This document shows, piece by piece, positions 9,618 to 18,018 of a stretch of 46,296 bases of DNA. A program made the translations under genes and the position numbers. The notes below the pieces were generated by a model. The model worked only from the letters and a program-made list of their open reading frames with translations, searched no databases and was not told the DNA's origin. This DNA comes from Candidatus Uhrbacteria bacterium (lineage in GTDB: Bacteria > Patescibacteriota > Patescibacteriia > JACQRZ01). Where the stretch lies: the NCBI GenBank assembly GCA_016186045.1, contig JACPMJ010000011.1, forward strand, positions 1 through 46,296, in the 5' to 3' direction. The first letter of the stretch is position 1. Every line of letters begins with the position of its first letter.

Positions 9618-9692
9618 ATGGTGAAAAACTTTAAAATAGACGAGTGTACAAAAGAAGAACTCGAGGCGCTTTATAAAGAGATAAAAACATAA
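9618..9692 (+). pseudogene. 24-codon remnant or tiny gene beside the IS
   Basis: An ATG at 9618 opens 24 lysine/glutamate-rich codons (NFKIDECTKEELEALYKEIK) to a TAA at 9690, starting four bases after the IS end. It reads like the tail of a longer protein cut off by the insertion, but no matching 5' part is evident left of the IS. It may also be a genuine small ORF or chance. Confidence 0.3.
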
Positions 9693-9779
9693 GCAAATGA
9701 GACTCCCCAGCCGTTTATTTGACAGTACCGGTTGGGGGGTAAGCTATCTGTATAAGGATTTATTCTTTAATTATTATAT

Positions 9780-10760
9780 ATGGAAACACAACAGTCACAT
9801 GATGACGCCGCAAAAATAGAAGTGCCAAAACGAAAAACTCAAAGTGAGCGCCGTGAAGAGGATAAAAAAGAGCCATGGAGCGTTGAAGTTCTGGATAATG
9901 TAAAAGATATCGCGCCATCAAAATTTCATCCGGAAAGAACATGGATGGCAACGCATTTTAATGTGGATCGGTCGGATGGAACATCTGAAGAGGTTGAATC
10001 AACAAAAATAATGTTGAAAATAAAAAATGAGAACGGCAGTGAAATTGAGGTACCTGCTTTTGCCGTGCATCATATTATGTCTCTACACCTAAAGGGCGAA
10101 GAAGCGGGAAGTACGTTGGAGAGCGGATCGCTTGAATCATCTTTTAGAGTCGTTGCAAAACATTTACCCAAAGAGCTTCCATTCAAAGGCGATGCCGCGG
10201 CATTTGAGATGGATGCAGAGCAGAGTACCGGCACAGAGGGAGTTACATCGCAAAGAGAAATGCTGGAGAAAGGAATCGCAACAAAAGAAGATTTGGAAAA
10301 ACTTGCATCCGCGAAAGACGAGGTATTCAGACTCAATATTGGAGGTACTGATGAAGAAAAAAAGGTCTTTATAGATACATTTAATGCGGGAATGCATGGA
10401 AATGTAAAGCTCGGTATTCGAGGAGGTGCTATAACGCCATTTTTTACGGCAGAACGGCAACCTACTACAAAAATGTTTTTGGTAGTGGGTAAAGAAAAAG
10501 ATCCTGACGGCTCTGAACATAATCGCGTTTGGACGATGACACCCGGAAGATCTATGGATAGATTGCCAACAGATGGGAAATTCATCGGCCAATCTGATAC
10601 TGAAGGCATTTCAACGGGCACAACCGTTGCCGATCTCTGGAAAAAAGCTAATACAGGAGAGAAACTTTCGTCCGCAGAAATTGCTCTCATTGACGAGCAA
10701 AAAAAATCACAAGAATGTTGGTGGAATGGCGGATTTATAGTTGCTCCGGAGAAAAAATAG
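9780..10760 (+). CDS. Unknown 326-aa soluble protein
   Basis: A hydrophilic, acidic protein with a charged, probably disordered N-terminus (about residues 1-40) and no membrane segment or signal peptide. The C-terminal 120 residues look like a compact domain with conserved-looking glycine and tryptophan positions (KMFLVVG, RVWTMTPGRSM, GISTGTTVADLW, ECWWNGGFIV). I do not recognise the family. It is followed nine bases later by the 750-aa gene and very likely forms an operon with it. The insertion sequence lies about 165 bp upstream. Function is not assigned. Confidence 0.85.
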   Translation: METQQSHDDAAKIEVPKRKTQSERREEDKKEPWSVEVLDNVKDIAPSKFHPERTWMATHFNVDRSDGTSEEVESTKIMLKIKNENGSEIEVPAFAVHHIMSLHLKGEEAGSTLESGSLESSFRVVAKHLPKELPFKGDAAAFEMDAEQSTGTEGVTSQREMLEKGIATKEDLEKLASAKDEVFRLNIGGTDEEKKVFIDTFNAGMHGNVKLGIRGGAITPFFTAERQPTTKMFLVVGKEKDPDGSEHNRVWTMTPGRSMDRLPTDGKFIGQSDTEGISTGTTVADLWKKANTGEKLSSAEIALIDEQKKSQECWWNGGFIVAPEKK

Positions 10761-10769
10761 TTCAAAAGT

Positions 10770-13022
10770 ATGAAATCACACGAAGGGACTATGGAGTACG
10801 TAAAAGGGAGTCATGAATCGGTGGAGAATCTGATTCATGATATCTCATTGAAAAATACTCAAAAGCTTCGAGAAGAACTCCAGAGAGAAATCTCAAAACT
10901 TTCCGGCGAGCAGGGTGATATGCGGCAAAAGCGCATTGAGCTTGAGGATATACTTTTAAAGTTTAGTCCCCAGCAACGCAAGAATGATATTCTTGACTAT
11001 ATTCGACGTGGAAGGCTTTCTGACTCGCTTACGTTGATGCCGGAACTTATTCTTGCAACTCCTAAGTTTCTGGAAAGCGGTTTGATTGATTTTGAAGAGA
11101 ATAGCTACAATCAAGAGTCAACAAAAAAGAAATTAGTTGATGCGTATAAAGGCATTGAGCAAAAGGTTATCAAAGAGGATCATGCTATTAGGGATGGACT
11201 ATCGCGATACGGAGTTCATATCACTGACGATACTATGTATGCGGATTTGCGATGGGAAAACGATCTTCGCAAAAAACTTGGGCACTATCGAGCACAATAT
11301 GAAAAGCCAATGAATCCGAAAAGCCCTTTGTCACGCGAAGAGCATCTGCGTAGACTAAACATGGACACCGTTGACTCACTCCAAAAGATTGGATTATCGG
11401 GAAATATAAAGGATTTTCTTACCGCCTCTCTCCACGGTGATTTATTACCAATTATACCTGCGTATGATCAGTCGCACATTGAGAAATTCTTGATTGACCA
11501 AGCGATCTCTGCTGGAGGGTTTTTAAAATACCCTAAATTAGAAGAATATAACGGTAAATTAGTAGAAGAACCGCCGAGTTTTCGCAATGTTCATGTTAAG
11601 AAAGGTATAAAAGTTATTCCCCGCGATACGGTACCGGATTTTCGAGGAGGGATTATCTTTGATGGAAACTTTGGGTACGATAAAGAGGGAAAGCTCATCC
11701 AACCCCAAGATCGTATGATAGTAGATCATCATGACGCACTCGATGAGAAGCGGTATGATACCGCAACGCACATGGCGCAACGTATATGGAACGGTTCAAG
11801 ATCGCTTTCTGATCTTAAGCGAAAAAGAGTTTTATGGAAAAAGTATGAAAGCGAGCCGGGAAAGGTGTATACGCTCATGAACGCACCGGATACCGATGCG
11901 CTTCTTGCTATCTGGAGTTTTCGAAATCCCATGAAGGCGAAAGAGCGTCGTGTCATGTTGGATAAAATCAGCTATTGCGGAGATTTCTTGATCGGCAGTA
12001 CGGTATTTGAGAAAGGAGCGACGGCACGCGATTATAATTATATTTTCATGGAATATCTTCGCGCATGTCAAGATAAAATTCGCAAGGAGCGAACCGAAGA
12101 TATGGAAGCAGCGCTTGTCAAAGAAAAAGAACAATTTGATAGGCTGAAAACAGAGCGGGGAGATCTCATGAAGGGTTTTTCTCAAGAAGATTTTAGAGAT
12201 AAATCAAAATGGCCATTGGCGATTACTCAATCAGGAGGCATTGATGAACAAATGCAAAAAATAAAAGGAGATATTTCCTCACGGGAAAAGATTATTCAAG
12301 AAGAAAAAAATAGAAAGCTTTCCACTGAAGATCAAGAAAAGATCGTTTCCCACTTGCTTCAGAAAATAGAAGACATACTTGACCAACCGTTTAAGTATAA
12401 AAAATTTCTAGAGGAAGGACGACGCAAAGAACAAGAGTCATTCAGTCGCGCGGAAAAGTTTTATAGGGAGGGTGAAATTGATATTGCGCCATATCGCAAA
12501 GATCAGAATATTCTCGTGATTACTCCCGGAACCAAACAGCGCATTCCAAAATTTGAAGAATCGATTGACGGATTATATTTTTTTCTTCGTAAACGTATTG
12601 ATTTTAATCGTCCGATTGTGGTGACCGCGGACAAAGACTTTTACATGATCGCTATTAATACGCAAGATCATAAACTTCTTGAGAAGTATGACTTCAATCA
12701 GCTTATTCAGGCGCTAAAAAACATGGAAGTTCAGGCTATAGCACATGCGCAGGAGAAAGTGAAAGATGAAATAGCGGAATTTGATAGAAAACTTACGCAA
12801 GATGGTTTGAGTGATAAAGAAAATAAAGAACTTGAGAAATTAAGAAACGCAAAGTCTTCGCTTATGAACCAAATAGAAAAAGACGCGGATAGACTTCGCG
12901 AAGGCCGTCTTTGGCGCAGTCGCACACAGATGGCATTTGCCCTTCGTTCATATATTCCAAAGAGTGAGATCTTCTCAATCGTACATGAGTGGAAGAAAAA
13001 GTTTGATATTGAATCAGCTTAA
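10770..13022 (+). CDS. Unknown 750-aa protein with DHH-phosphoesterase-like motifs
   Basis: A large soluble protein. Coiled-coil-like charged helices occupy about residues 20-70, 430-580 and 670-715. Between them is a segment resembling the DHH phosphoesterase core: a strand ending in Asp (IIFDGNFG, D298), then MIVDHHDAL (D319-H320-H321), then NAPDTDALLA (D374, D376) and YCGDFLIG (D405). Canonical DHH enzymes place an Asp-rich NxDxDA motif before DHH; here the similar motif comes after, so the fold may be permuted or the match partial. No DHHA1 signature is obvious. Members of the superfamily cleave cyclic dinucleotides, nanoRNA or single-stranded DNA. The substrate here is unknown. Confidence 0.85.
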   Translation: MKSHEGTMEYVKGSHESVENLIHDISLKNTQKLREELQREISKLSGEQGDMRQKRIELEDILLKFSPQQRKNDILDYIRRGRLSDSLTLMPELILATPKFLESGLIDFEENSYNQESTKKKLVDAYKGIEQKVIKEDHAIRDGLSRYGVHITDDTMYADLRWENDLRKKLGHYRAQYEKPMNPKSPLSREEHLRRLNMDTVDSLQKIGLSGNIKDFLTASLHGDLLPIIPAYDQSHIEKFLIDQAISAGGFLKYPKLEEYNGKLVEEPPSFRNVHVKKGIKVIPRDTVPDFRGGIIFDGNFGYDKEGKLIQPQDRMIVDHHDALDEKRYDTATHMAQRIWNGSRSLSDLKRKRVLWKKYESEPGKVYTLMNAPDTDALLAIWSFRNPMKAKERRVMLDKISYCGDFLIGSTVFEKGATARDYNYIFMEYLRACQDKIRKERTEDMEAALVKEKEQFDRLKTERGDLMKGFSQEDFRDKSKWPLAITQSGGIDEQMQKIKGDISSREKIIQEEKNRKLSTEDQEKIVSHLLQKIEDILDQPFKYKKFLEEGRRKEQESFSRAEKFYREGEIDIAPYRKDQNILVITPGTKQRIPKFEESIDGLYFFLRKRIDFNRPIVVTADKDFYMIAINTQDHKLLEKYDFNQLIQALKNMEVQAIAHAQEKVKDEIAEFDRKLTQDGLSDKENKELEKLRNAKSSLMNQIEKDADRLREGRLWRSRTQMAFALRSYIPKSEIFSIVHEWKKKFDIESA

Positions 13023-13054
13023 CCTGTAGAATCTAAATACCTTGCCGTAGCACG

Positions 13055-13075
13055 AAAGACTGCGGTCTTTTTTAT
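13055..13075 (+). terminator. Rho-independent terminator after the 750-aa gene
   Basis: A hairpin AAAGAC-tgcg-GTCTTT runs into a T-rich tract. It lies 33 bases after the stop and ends the two-gene unknown operon before the helicase. Confidence 0.7.
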
Positions 13076-13110
13076 TTACTTTTTCTTCCTCCCTGATAGA
13101 CTCTCTATAT

Positions 13111-16100
13111 ATGACATACGAAGAAAATCTCCTACATGATTTAAATGACGAGCAAAAGGCGGCGGTGACGTTTGGCGATGGGCCGTGCATGATAGTGGCC
13201 GGCGCGGGGACTGGTAAAACTACCGTGATTACCCGTCGTATCGCGTGGCTTATCCACAGCAAGAAGTGCAAGGCGGAGGAGCTTTTAGCTCTCACATTTA
13301 CGGAAAAGGCGGCCGCGGAGATGGAGGAGCGCGCCGACCGACTTTTGCCATACGGATATGTAAATCTCTGGATACTTACGTTTCACGCATTTTGTGAGCG
13401 TGTTTTACGCGTGCATGGACTGGATATCGGCCTGCCTACGGATTTTACGCTTCTGGATCAAACATCCGCGTGGCTTTTGGTGCGGAAAAATATCTCGCGA
13501 TTCAATCTGGACTATTACCGTCCCACGGGAAATCCTACAAAGTTCATTCATGCGCTATTGAAACATTTTTCTCGCGCGAAAGATGAGGAGATCAGTCCTG
13601 TGCAGTATGGGGAACACGCCGAAAAACTGAAGCTTCATACAGATACGGCAGGGGATACGGACAGCGCGCAGGGGTGCGAGGCACAGCGAATTGCGGAAGT
13701 TGCGGATGCGTATCATACCTATCAGCAGATACTTCTGGAAAATTCCGCGTTGGACTTTGGCGACCTCATCGTCTATACTCTAAAACTTTTCCGTGAGCGG
13801 CCGGTCATTTTAGAGAAATACCGGAAACAGTTTAAGTATATACTCGTAGACGAGTTTCAGGATACCAATTGGGCGCAGTATGAGCTGGTAAAACTTCTTG
13901 CCGCGCCGGTGAATAATCTTACGGTAGTGGGGGACGATGACCAATGTTTGCCCGCTAACTCTTCTATTTCGCTTCCAGATAATCATAAAAAAAATATCAA
14001 AGATATTCGTGCGGGAGATATAGTCTTGACAGCGGTAGGAAAGGGACATATCGGAGTTTCTCAAGTAAATAGGATATGGAAGCGAACGGCGCAACAGGAA
14101 ATGGTTACGATAAAAACGGAACACGGGGCGCATATCAGCGCGACCAGGAATCATAAGATGTTTTGTTATGTTCCCGCAAAATCTGATAAGAAGCATTTTT
14201 ATGTGTATCTCATGCATCGCAGAAATATGGGATGGCGGATAGGTACGACGAATGATCTCTCCGTTCGCTTACGCCTTGAACGTTCCGCGGATTATATCAT
14301 CGGAATAAAAGCATGCGTGAATGACGCGGAGGCAAGATATTATGAGACACTATGGTCTCTTTTTTATGGGATTCCTACCGCGTGTTTTAAGGAGAGAAAA
14401 AGAATCGTCATGAAAGGGGAGTATCTGCAAAAACTTTATCAAGAACTGGATGTTGATAAAAACGTGCACCGTTTGGCATGTGATCTTGGGATCGCACTTG
14501 ATGCGTATCACGCATGTTTGGATGCCGTGAATAGGGGATCGGGGCGTAGGATCAAAATACTCATTTCCATGTGCTATAGAAATTATCGAAGTAAGGAACA
14601 TGTAAGAAGGGGAAAGGCGATTCTTTACAAAGCACCGATTTCCCATATATTGAGTGTTGAAACATCTGATTCTTCCGTGATAAAAAAAATAGAAGATGCT
14701 GGATTTAACTGGAGAAAGGGAAAGGGAAACGGGAGGATACTTCGCATAACTTCATCGGATATGCGCGAAATTCAATTAAAAGCAGAAGAAATTAAAAAGA
14801 TAACTGGAGGCATCATTGAGTGTCGTTTTGCAGTTGGTCGCTTACAGTATCAACATTTGCCAGCTCGCATTATTCCTGCTGGAAATCTTTTGATAGGGCA
14901 TTATATCCCAGTTCGTAGAGGAGGTGAGATAGAATACGAGAAAATCGTTTCAATCAAAAAAAAGCAAAAGACACAAGAGGTATACGATCTTGAGATTGAT
15001 AGAACGCATAATTTTATTGCGAATTCCGTAGTGGTCCATAATTCTGTCTATAAATTTCGTGGCGCATCGCTTGCGAATATCTTGGAATTCAAAAAAGACT
15101 TTCCGCAGAGTAGGGAGGTATTCTTGGTAAAGAACTATAGGTCGGGGCAGAAGATATTGGATACGGCGTATGCGTTTATCCAAAAAAATAATCCAAATAG
15201 ACTGGAGTATCAGCTGGCGGAAGGGGATAACAGAGAAAATGGCGTGTCATCCCAGACTCGATCTGGGATCCAGTACCATGAATGCATGGATTCTCGGGTC
15301 AAGCCCGAGAATGACAGAAAGAAGTTTAGGGATGATAATGAGGCCGTTATTACCGCCTCAACACTTTCCAAGAAACTTGTATCGCAGACGCTTTCCCCCG
15401 GATCTGTCGTGCATATACATTGTGCGACGCATCAGGAAGAGGTGGAAAAGGTTTTGGAGAAAATATCAGAGCTCAAAGCGGAGAAGAGTGATCTTTTGTG
15501 GAGTGACTTTGCGATTCTTGTGCGCTCAAACAATCTTGCGAATCCATTTATTTCAATGTTTACCGAACATTCCATTCCGTACCAATTTTTTGGTTTGAAA
15601 GGTTTATACATGAAACAAGCTATTGTGGATGCATTAGCTTATTTTAAGGTAGTGGAAAACTTTCATGATGGCCCGGCGCTGTATCGCGTGCTTGCATTTC
15701 CATTTTTCAATATCCATACGGGAGCTCTAGTACAGCTTGGATATAACGCGCGAAAAAATGGACACTCGCTCTGGCAGGCGGCAAAAAAAATAGATGCCGA
15801 TTCAGAAGTTTTGGATGATGATAAGAAAAAGATTGAAAAAATCATTGCGGATATTGAGCGCCATGCGGATATGGCGCGGAGGCGGTCTCTCAGTGAGGTA
15901 TTTTTTTCATTTCTGAAAGACACCGGATATCTCATGGATGTAAGTAGTGCGGATACGGATTACAGGCGAGACGCGCTGAATTATCTGAATCAGCTTTTTC
16001 AAAAAGCAAAAGATTTTCAAAGTGAATATCCGTCTGCGCGGTTGCGAGATTTCATGGAATTGGTTGCTTTTGAGCAGGAGGCCGGTGACGCGGGCGCGCT

Positions 16101-17523
16101 TGCCGTGGATAGTGAGACGGGGCCGGACGCGGTGCGCATTATGACCGTCCATGGCGCGAAGGGATTGGAGTTTCGATATGTGTTTGTGGTGAATATGGTG
16201 GATAGAAAATTTCCAACCATTGAACGAGATGAGGAGATAGATATTCCCACCGCGCTCATAAAAGAACCACTGCAAGAGGGTGATGTACATCTTGAAGAGG
16301 AGCGACGGCTCTTTTATGTGGCTCTGACACGGGCGAAGGAGGGGGTATTCCTTACCTCTGCCGCTGATTATGGCGGCGCGCGAAAAAGAAAACTCTCGCA
16401 ATTTCTCAATGAGCTGGAGTTTACGCAGTGTCATTCCGAGCAGTCAGCATTATTGAGGCAAAGCAAAGCCTCATCGCGAAACCCTGTCCGATCCGGCTCC
16501 GCCGAAAACCCCGAGCGTATAATCGGAGAAAATATCGGGATATCCGGCAAAGCCGGATCAGGCTCTGCCTGGCTTCATAAATATTCCATTCAGAATGACA
16601 GAGACGATGCGTCGCACAATAGTATTGTCATTCCCGCGAAAGCGGGAATCCAGATAGACGGATGTACAGAAGATCATGGATTCCCAATCGAGTTGGGAAT
16701 GACATCAAAATCTTGGACCATCCCCTCTCATTTCAGCTTTACCCAGCTCGCCGCATTTCAAAAATGTCCATTGCAATATAAATTTTCATTTCTTTTGCAC
16801 GTTCCCGTTTTAGGCAAGTGGCAATTTAGTTTTGGAAAAAGTATTCACGCGACATTGGAAGAATTTTTTAACCGATTACTCAAAGAGAGAGATCCACAGC
16901 AGGACGCTCTTTCCCGCACATCAGAAACGCGGTATACTACAGATACGACATCTCTTCCCCCGTTTGAAGACCTCATTGAAATATATACTCGCCAGTGGAT
17001 TGACGAGTGGTATGGATCTCAAAAAGAAAAAGATGATCGTTTTTCCGAGGGCAAAGAAATGTTACGCAGAGTATATACAGAGCTTTCCGAAATGCCATTC
17101 CGTACGACGGACATTGAAAAAGATATCACTATTAAGATTGGTAGCTATCCAGAGTGCATTACTATCCGTGGACGCATTGATCGTATTGATACGTTCCAAG
17201 ATGGAACGGTAGAGATCATCGATTATAAAACTGGCGAGGCAAAGCAAGAAGAAAAACTCCGCGCAGAAGATAAGGAACAACTTATCATTTACCAAATCGC
17301 GTGCGAGGAGGTGCTGGGGAAAAAACCGGCGCGACTCACCTACTGGTATCTGAAAGACGGATCCAAGATTTCTTTTCTTGCGAGCCCAAAAGAAATACAG
17401 AAGTGGAAGGAAAAGATTTCCCAAACGGCGCAAAAGATTCGGTCGAGCGATTTTGCCGCAACACCCGGATTTCATTGCAGATTTTGCGACTATAGGGATA
17501 TTTGTGAATTTCGTCAGATGTAG
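13111..17523 (+). CDS. UvrD/PcrA-type helicase fused to a RecB-like nuclease, intein-containing
   Basis: A 1470-codon precursor. Superfamily 1 helicase motifs: P-loop GAGTGKT (31-37), TFT(E)KAA, Walker B DEFQD (247-251), motif III GDDDQ (274-278) interrupted by the intein, NYRS, TVHGAKGLEF and the VALTRAKEG motif VI. The C-terminal PD-(D/E)XK domain has IIDYKTG (D1371, K1373) and four cysteines (C1219, C1456, C1459, C1465) placed like the iron-sulfur cluster of AddB/Cas4-type nucleases. It should unwind and trim DNA during repair or recombination. Three short palindromic repeats are inserted in frame (about residues 712-736, 1106-1164 and 1172-1198), the latter two between helicase and nuclease. 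After splicing the protein would be 1104 residues. Confidence 0.93.
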   Translation: MTYEENLLHDLNDEQKAAVTFGDGPCMIVAGAGTGKTTVITRRIAWLIHSKKCKAEELLALTFTEKAAAEMEERADRLLPYGYVNLWILTFHAFCERVLRVHGLDIGLPTDFTLLDQTSAWLLVRKNISRFNLDYYRPTGNPTKFIHALLKHFSRAKDEEISPVQYGEHAEKLKLHTDTAGDTDSAQGCEAQRIAEVADAYHTYQQILLENSALDFGDLIVYTLKLFRERPVILEKYRKQFKYILVDEFQDTNWAQYELVKLLAAPVNNLTVVGDDDQCLPANSSISLPDNHKKNIKDIRAGDIVLTAVGKGHIGVSQVNRIWKRTAQQEMVTIKTEHGAHISATRNHKMFCYVPAKSDKKHFYVYLMHRRNMGWRIGTTNDLSVRLRLERSADYIIGIKACVNDAEARYYETLWSLFYGIPTACFKERKRIVMKGEYLQKLYQELDVDKNVHRLACDLGIALDAYHACLDAVNRGSGRRIKILISMCYRNYRSKEHVRRGKAILYKAPISHILSVETSDSSVIKKIEDAGFNWRKGKGNGRILRITSSDMREIQLKAEEIKKITGGIIECRFAVGRLQYQHLPARIIPAGNLLIGHYIPVRRGGEIEYEKIVSIKKKQKTQEVYDLEIDRTHNFIANSVVVHNSVYKFRGASLANILEFKKDFPQSREVFLVKNYRSGQKILDTAYAFIQKNNPNRLEYQLAEGDNRENGVSSQTRSGIQYHECMDSRVKPENDRKKFRDDNEAVITASTLSKKLVSQTLSPGSVVHIHCATHQEEVEKVLEKISELKAEKSDLLWSDFAILVRSNNLANPFISMFTEHSIPYQFFGLKGLYMKQAIVDALAYFKVVENFHDGPALYRVLAFPFFNIHTGALVQLGYNARKNGHSLWQAAKKIDADSEVLDDDKKKIEKIIADIERHADMARRRSLSEVFFSFLKDTGYLMDVSSADTDYRRDALNYLNQLFQKAKDFQSEYPSARLRDFMELVAFEQEAGDAGALAVDSETGPDAVRIMTVHGAKGLEFRYVFVVNMVDRKFPTIERDEEIDIPTALIKEPLQEGDVHLEEERRLFYVALTRAKEGVFLTSAADYGGARKRKLSQFLNELEFTQCHSEQSALLRQSKASSRNPVRSGSAENPERIIGENIGISGKAGSGSAWLHKYSIQNDRDDASHNSIVIPAKAGIQIDGCTEDHGFPIELGMTSKSWTIPSHFSFTQLAAFQKCPLQYKFSFLLHVPVLGKWQFSFGKSIHATLEEFFNRLLKERDPQQDALSRTSETRYTTDTTSLPPFEDLIEIYTRQWIDEWYGSQKEKDDRFSEGKEMLRRVYTELSEMPFRTTDIEKDITIKIGSYPECITIRGRIDRIDTFQDGTVEIIDYKTGEAKQEEKLRAEDKEQLIIYQIACEEVLGKKPARLTYWYLKDGSKISFLASPKEIQKWKEKISQTAQKIRSSDFAATPGFHCRFCDYRDICEFRQM
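13945..15042 (+). other. Intein with GIY-YIG-like endonuclease domain, within helicase motif III
   Basis: A 366-residue in-frame insertion between Q278 and S645 of GDDDQ|SVYKFRG. Splice signals are complete: Cys1 (CLPANSS), block B with TRNH, block F (VYDLEIDRTHNFIAN), and terminal His-Asn (VVVHN) followed by Ser. The middle (residues 363-450 of the precursor) reads YVYLMHRR...GWRIGTTNDLSVRL, matching the GIY-YIG nuclease pattern with W-R in place of the Tyr of YIG, and the Arg of the DLxxRL helix is present. A downstream region may bind DNA. Most intein homing nucleases are LAGLIDADG or HNH. Nuclease activity is inferred. Confidence 0.88.
15245..15316. repeat. Short palindromic repeat, copy 4, in frame in the helicase
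   Basis: A 72-bp element, TGTCAT to ATGACA, made of two hairpins (cccagactcgatctggga; tctcgggtcaagcccgaga). Its length is exactly 24 codons and it contains no stop in the helicase frame. Confidence 0.85.
16429..16600. repeat. Short palindromic repeat, long copy 5, in frame in the helicase
   Basis: A 172-bp element, TGTCAT to ATGACA, with internal hairpins (aggcaaagcaaagcct; tccggcaaagccgga). It encodes a Ser/Gly/Asn-rich stretch in the linker between helicase and nuclease domains without a stop. Confidence 0.8.
16626..16704. repeat. Short palindromic repeat, copy 6, in frame in the helicase
   Basis: A 79-bp element, TGTCAT to ATGACA, with hairpins tcccgcgaaagcggga and tcccaatcgagttggga. It follows copy 5 after 25 bp and also lies in the helicase-nuclease linker. 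It encodes VIPAKAGIQ, the peptide typical of such repeats when read in frame. Confidence 0.85.
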
Positions 17524-17525
17524 AA

Positions 17526-17680
17526 GGTGTGTTTTGAGTAAAGGCGCTTTCCGAGGGTATTTATTCGTCGGATCCTTCGGAACGCGACTGGCGTGAGACG
17601 GAGGAAATTTTCAGCAGAAAATTATCCGTATCCGACGAATAAGTACCTGAAGGTAAAAGCGGCATCACTCAAAACACATC
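17526..17680. repeat. Long imperfect palindrome between helicase and dciA-like gene
   Basis: Left arm 17526-17573 and right arm 17630-17680 are inverted copies (core TTATTCGTCGGAT, 13/13; outer GTGTTTTGAGT matches). The loop has a further hairpin (aattttcagcagaaaatt). It starts two bases after the helicase stop and ends eight bases before the next start, filling the gap. Confidence 0.85.
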
Positions 17681-17688
17681 ACAACTTT

Positions 17689-18012
17689 ATGTCATTTTCT
17701 TCATCAAAAGATCTCGCATCGGACGCGTTGCGTCGTATCGGAATTATGGAGCAAGTACAGATTGCGCTTACGCTGGAGTGCGCGCAGGAGGCGCTGAAAA
17801 ATGCTCTAGGAGATCATATCGCACGATTAGTGAAGCCGGTTTCCATCCAATACAAAACGCTTGGCATTGCGGTGGCGCATGCGGCGGCGGCGGCGCATCT
17901 TGGTATGCACAGAGAGACAATTCTTGCAAAAGTAAATGAAAAGTTTCCCGGGTCAGTGGAGCGGATTCGCCTGCTCAACAATCCCACTTCTTCGTATGAG
18001 CCATACGCATAA
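17689..18012 (+). CDS. DUF721/DciA-like protein
   Basis: A 107-residue protein with the DUF721 pattern: GDHIARLVKPVSIQYKTLGI, an alanine-rich helix (VAHAAAAAHLGMHRETILAKVNEKF) and a closing VERIRLL strand. DciA proteins load the replicative helicase DnaB in bacteria that lack DnaC/DnaI; this copy is a single-domain short form. The ATG at 17689 is chosen because upstream in-frame codons lie within the long palindrome. It is followed six bases later by the pilin-like gene. The family call is fairly good; the loader role is inferred from the family. Confidence 0.7.
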   Translation: MSFSSSKDLASDALRRIGIMEQVQIALTLECAQEALKNALGDHIARLVKPVSIQYKTLGIAVAHAAAAAHLGMHRETILAKVNEKFPGSVERIRLLNNPTSSYEPYA

Positions 18013-18018
18013 AGGAAT

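Noticed and set aside
9719-9756. Promoter before the 326-aa gene
   Set aside because: TTGACA at 9719 is good, but no acceptable -10 box lies at 16-18 nt; TATAAG at 9751 is 26 nt away.
10070-10765. Reverse-strand frame opposite the 326-aa gene
   Set aside because: Ser/Phe-rich translation typical of antisense frames, and the forward frame has better spacing and operon context.
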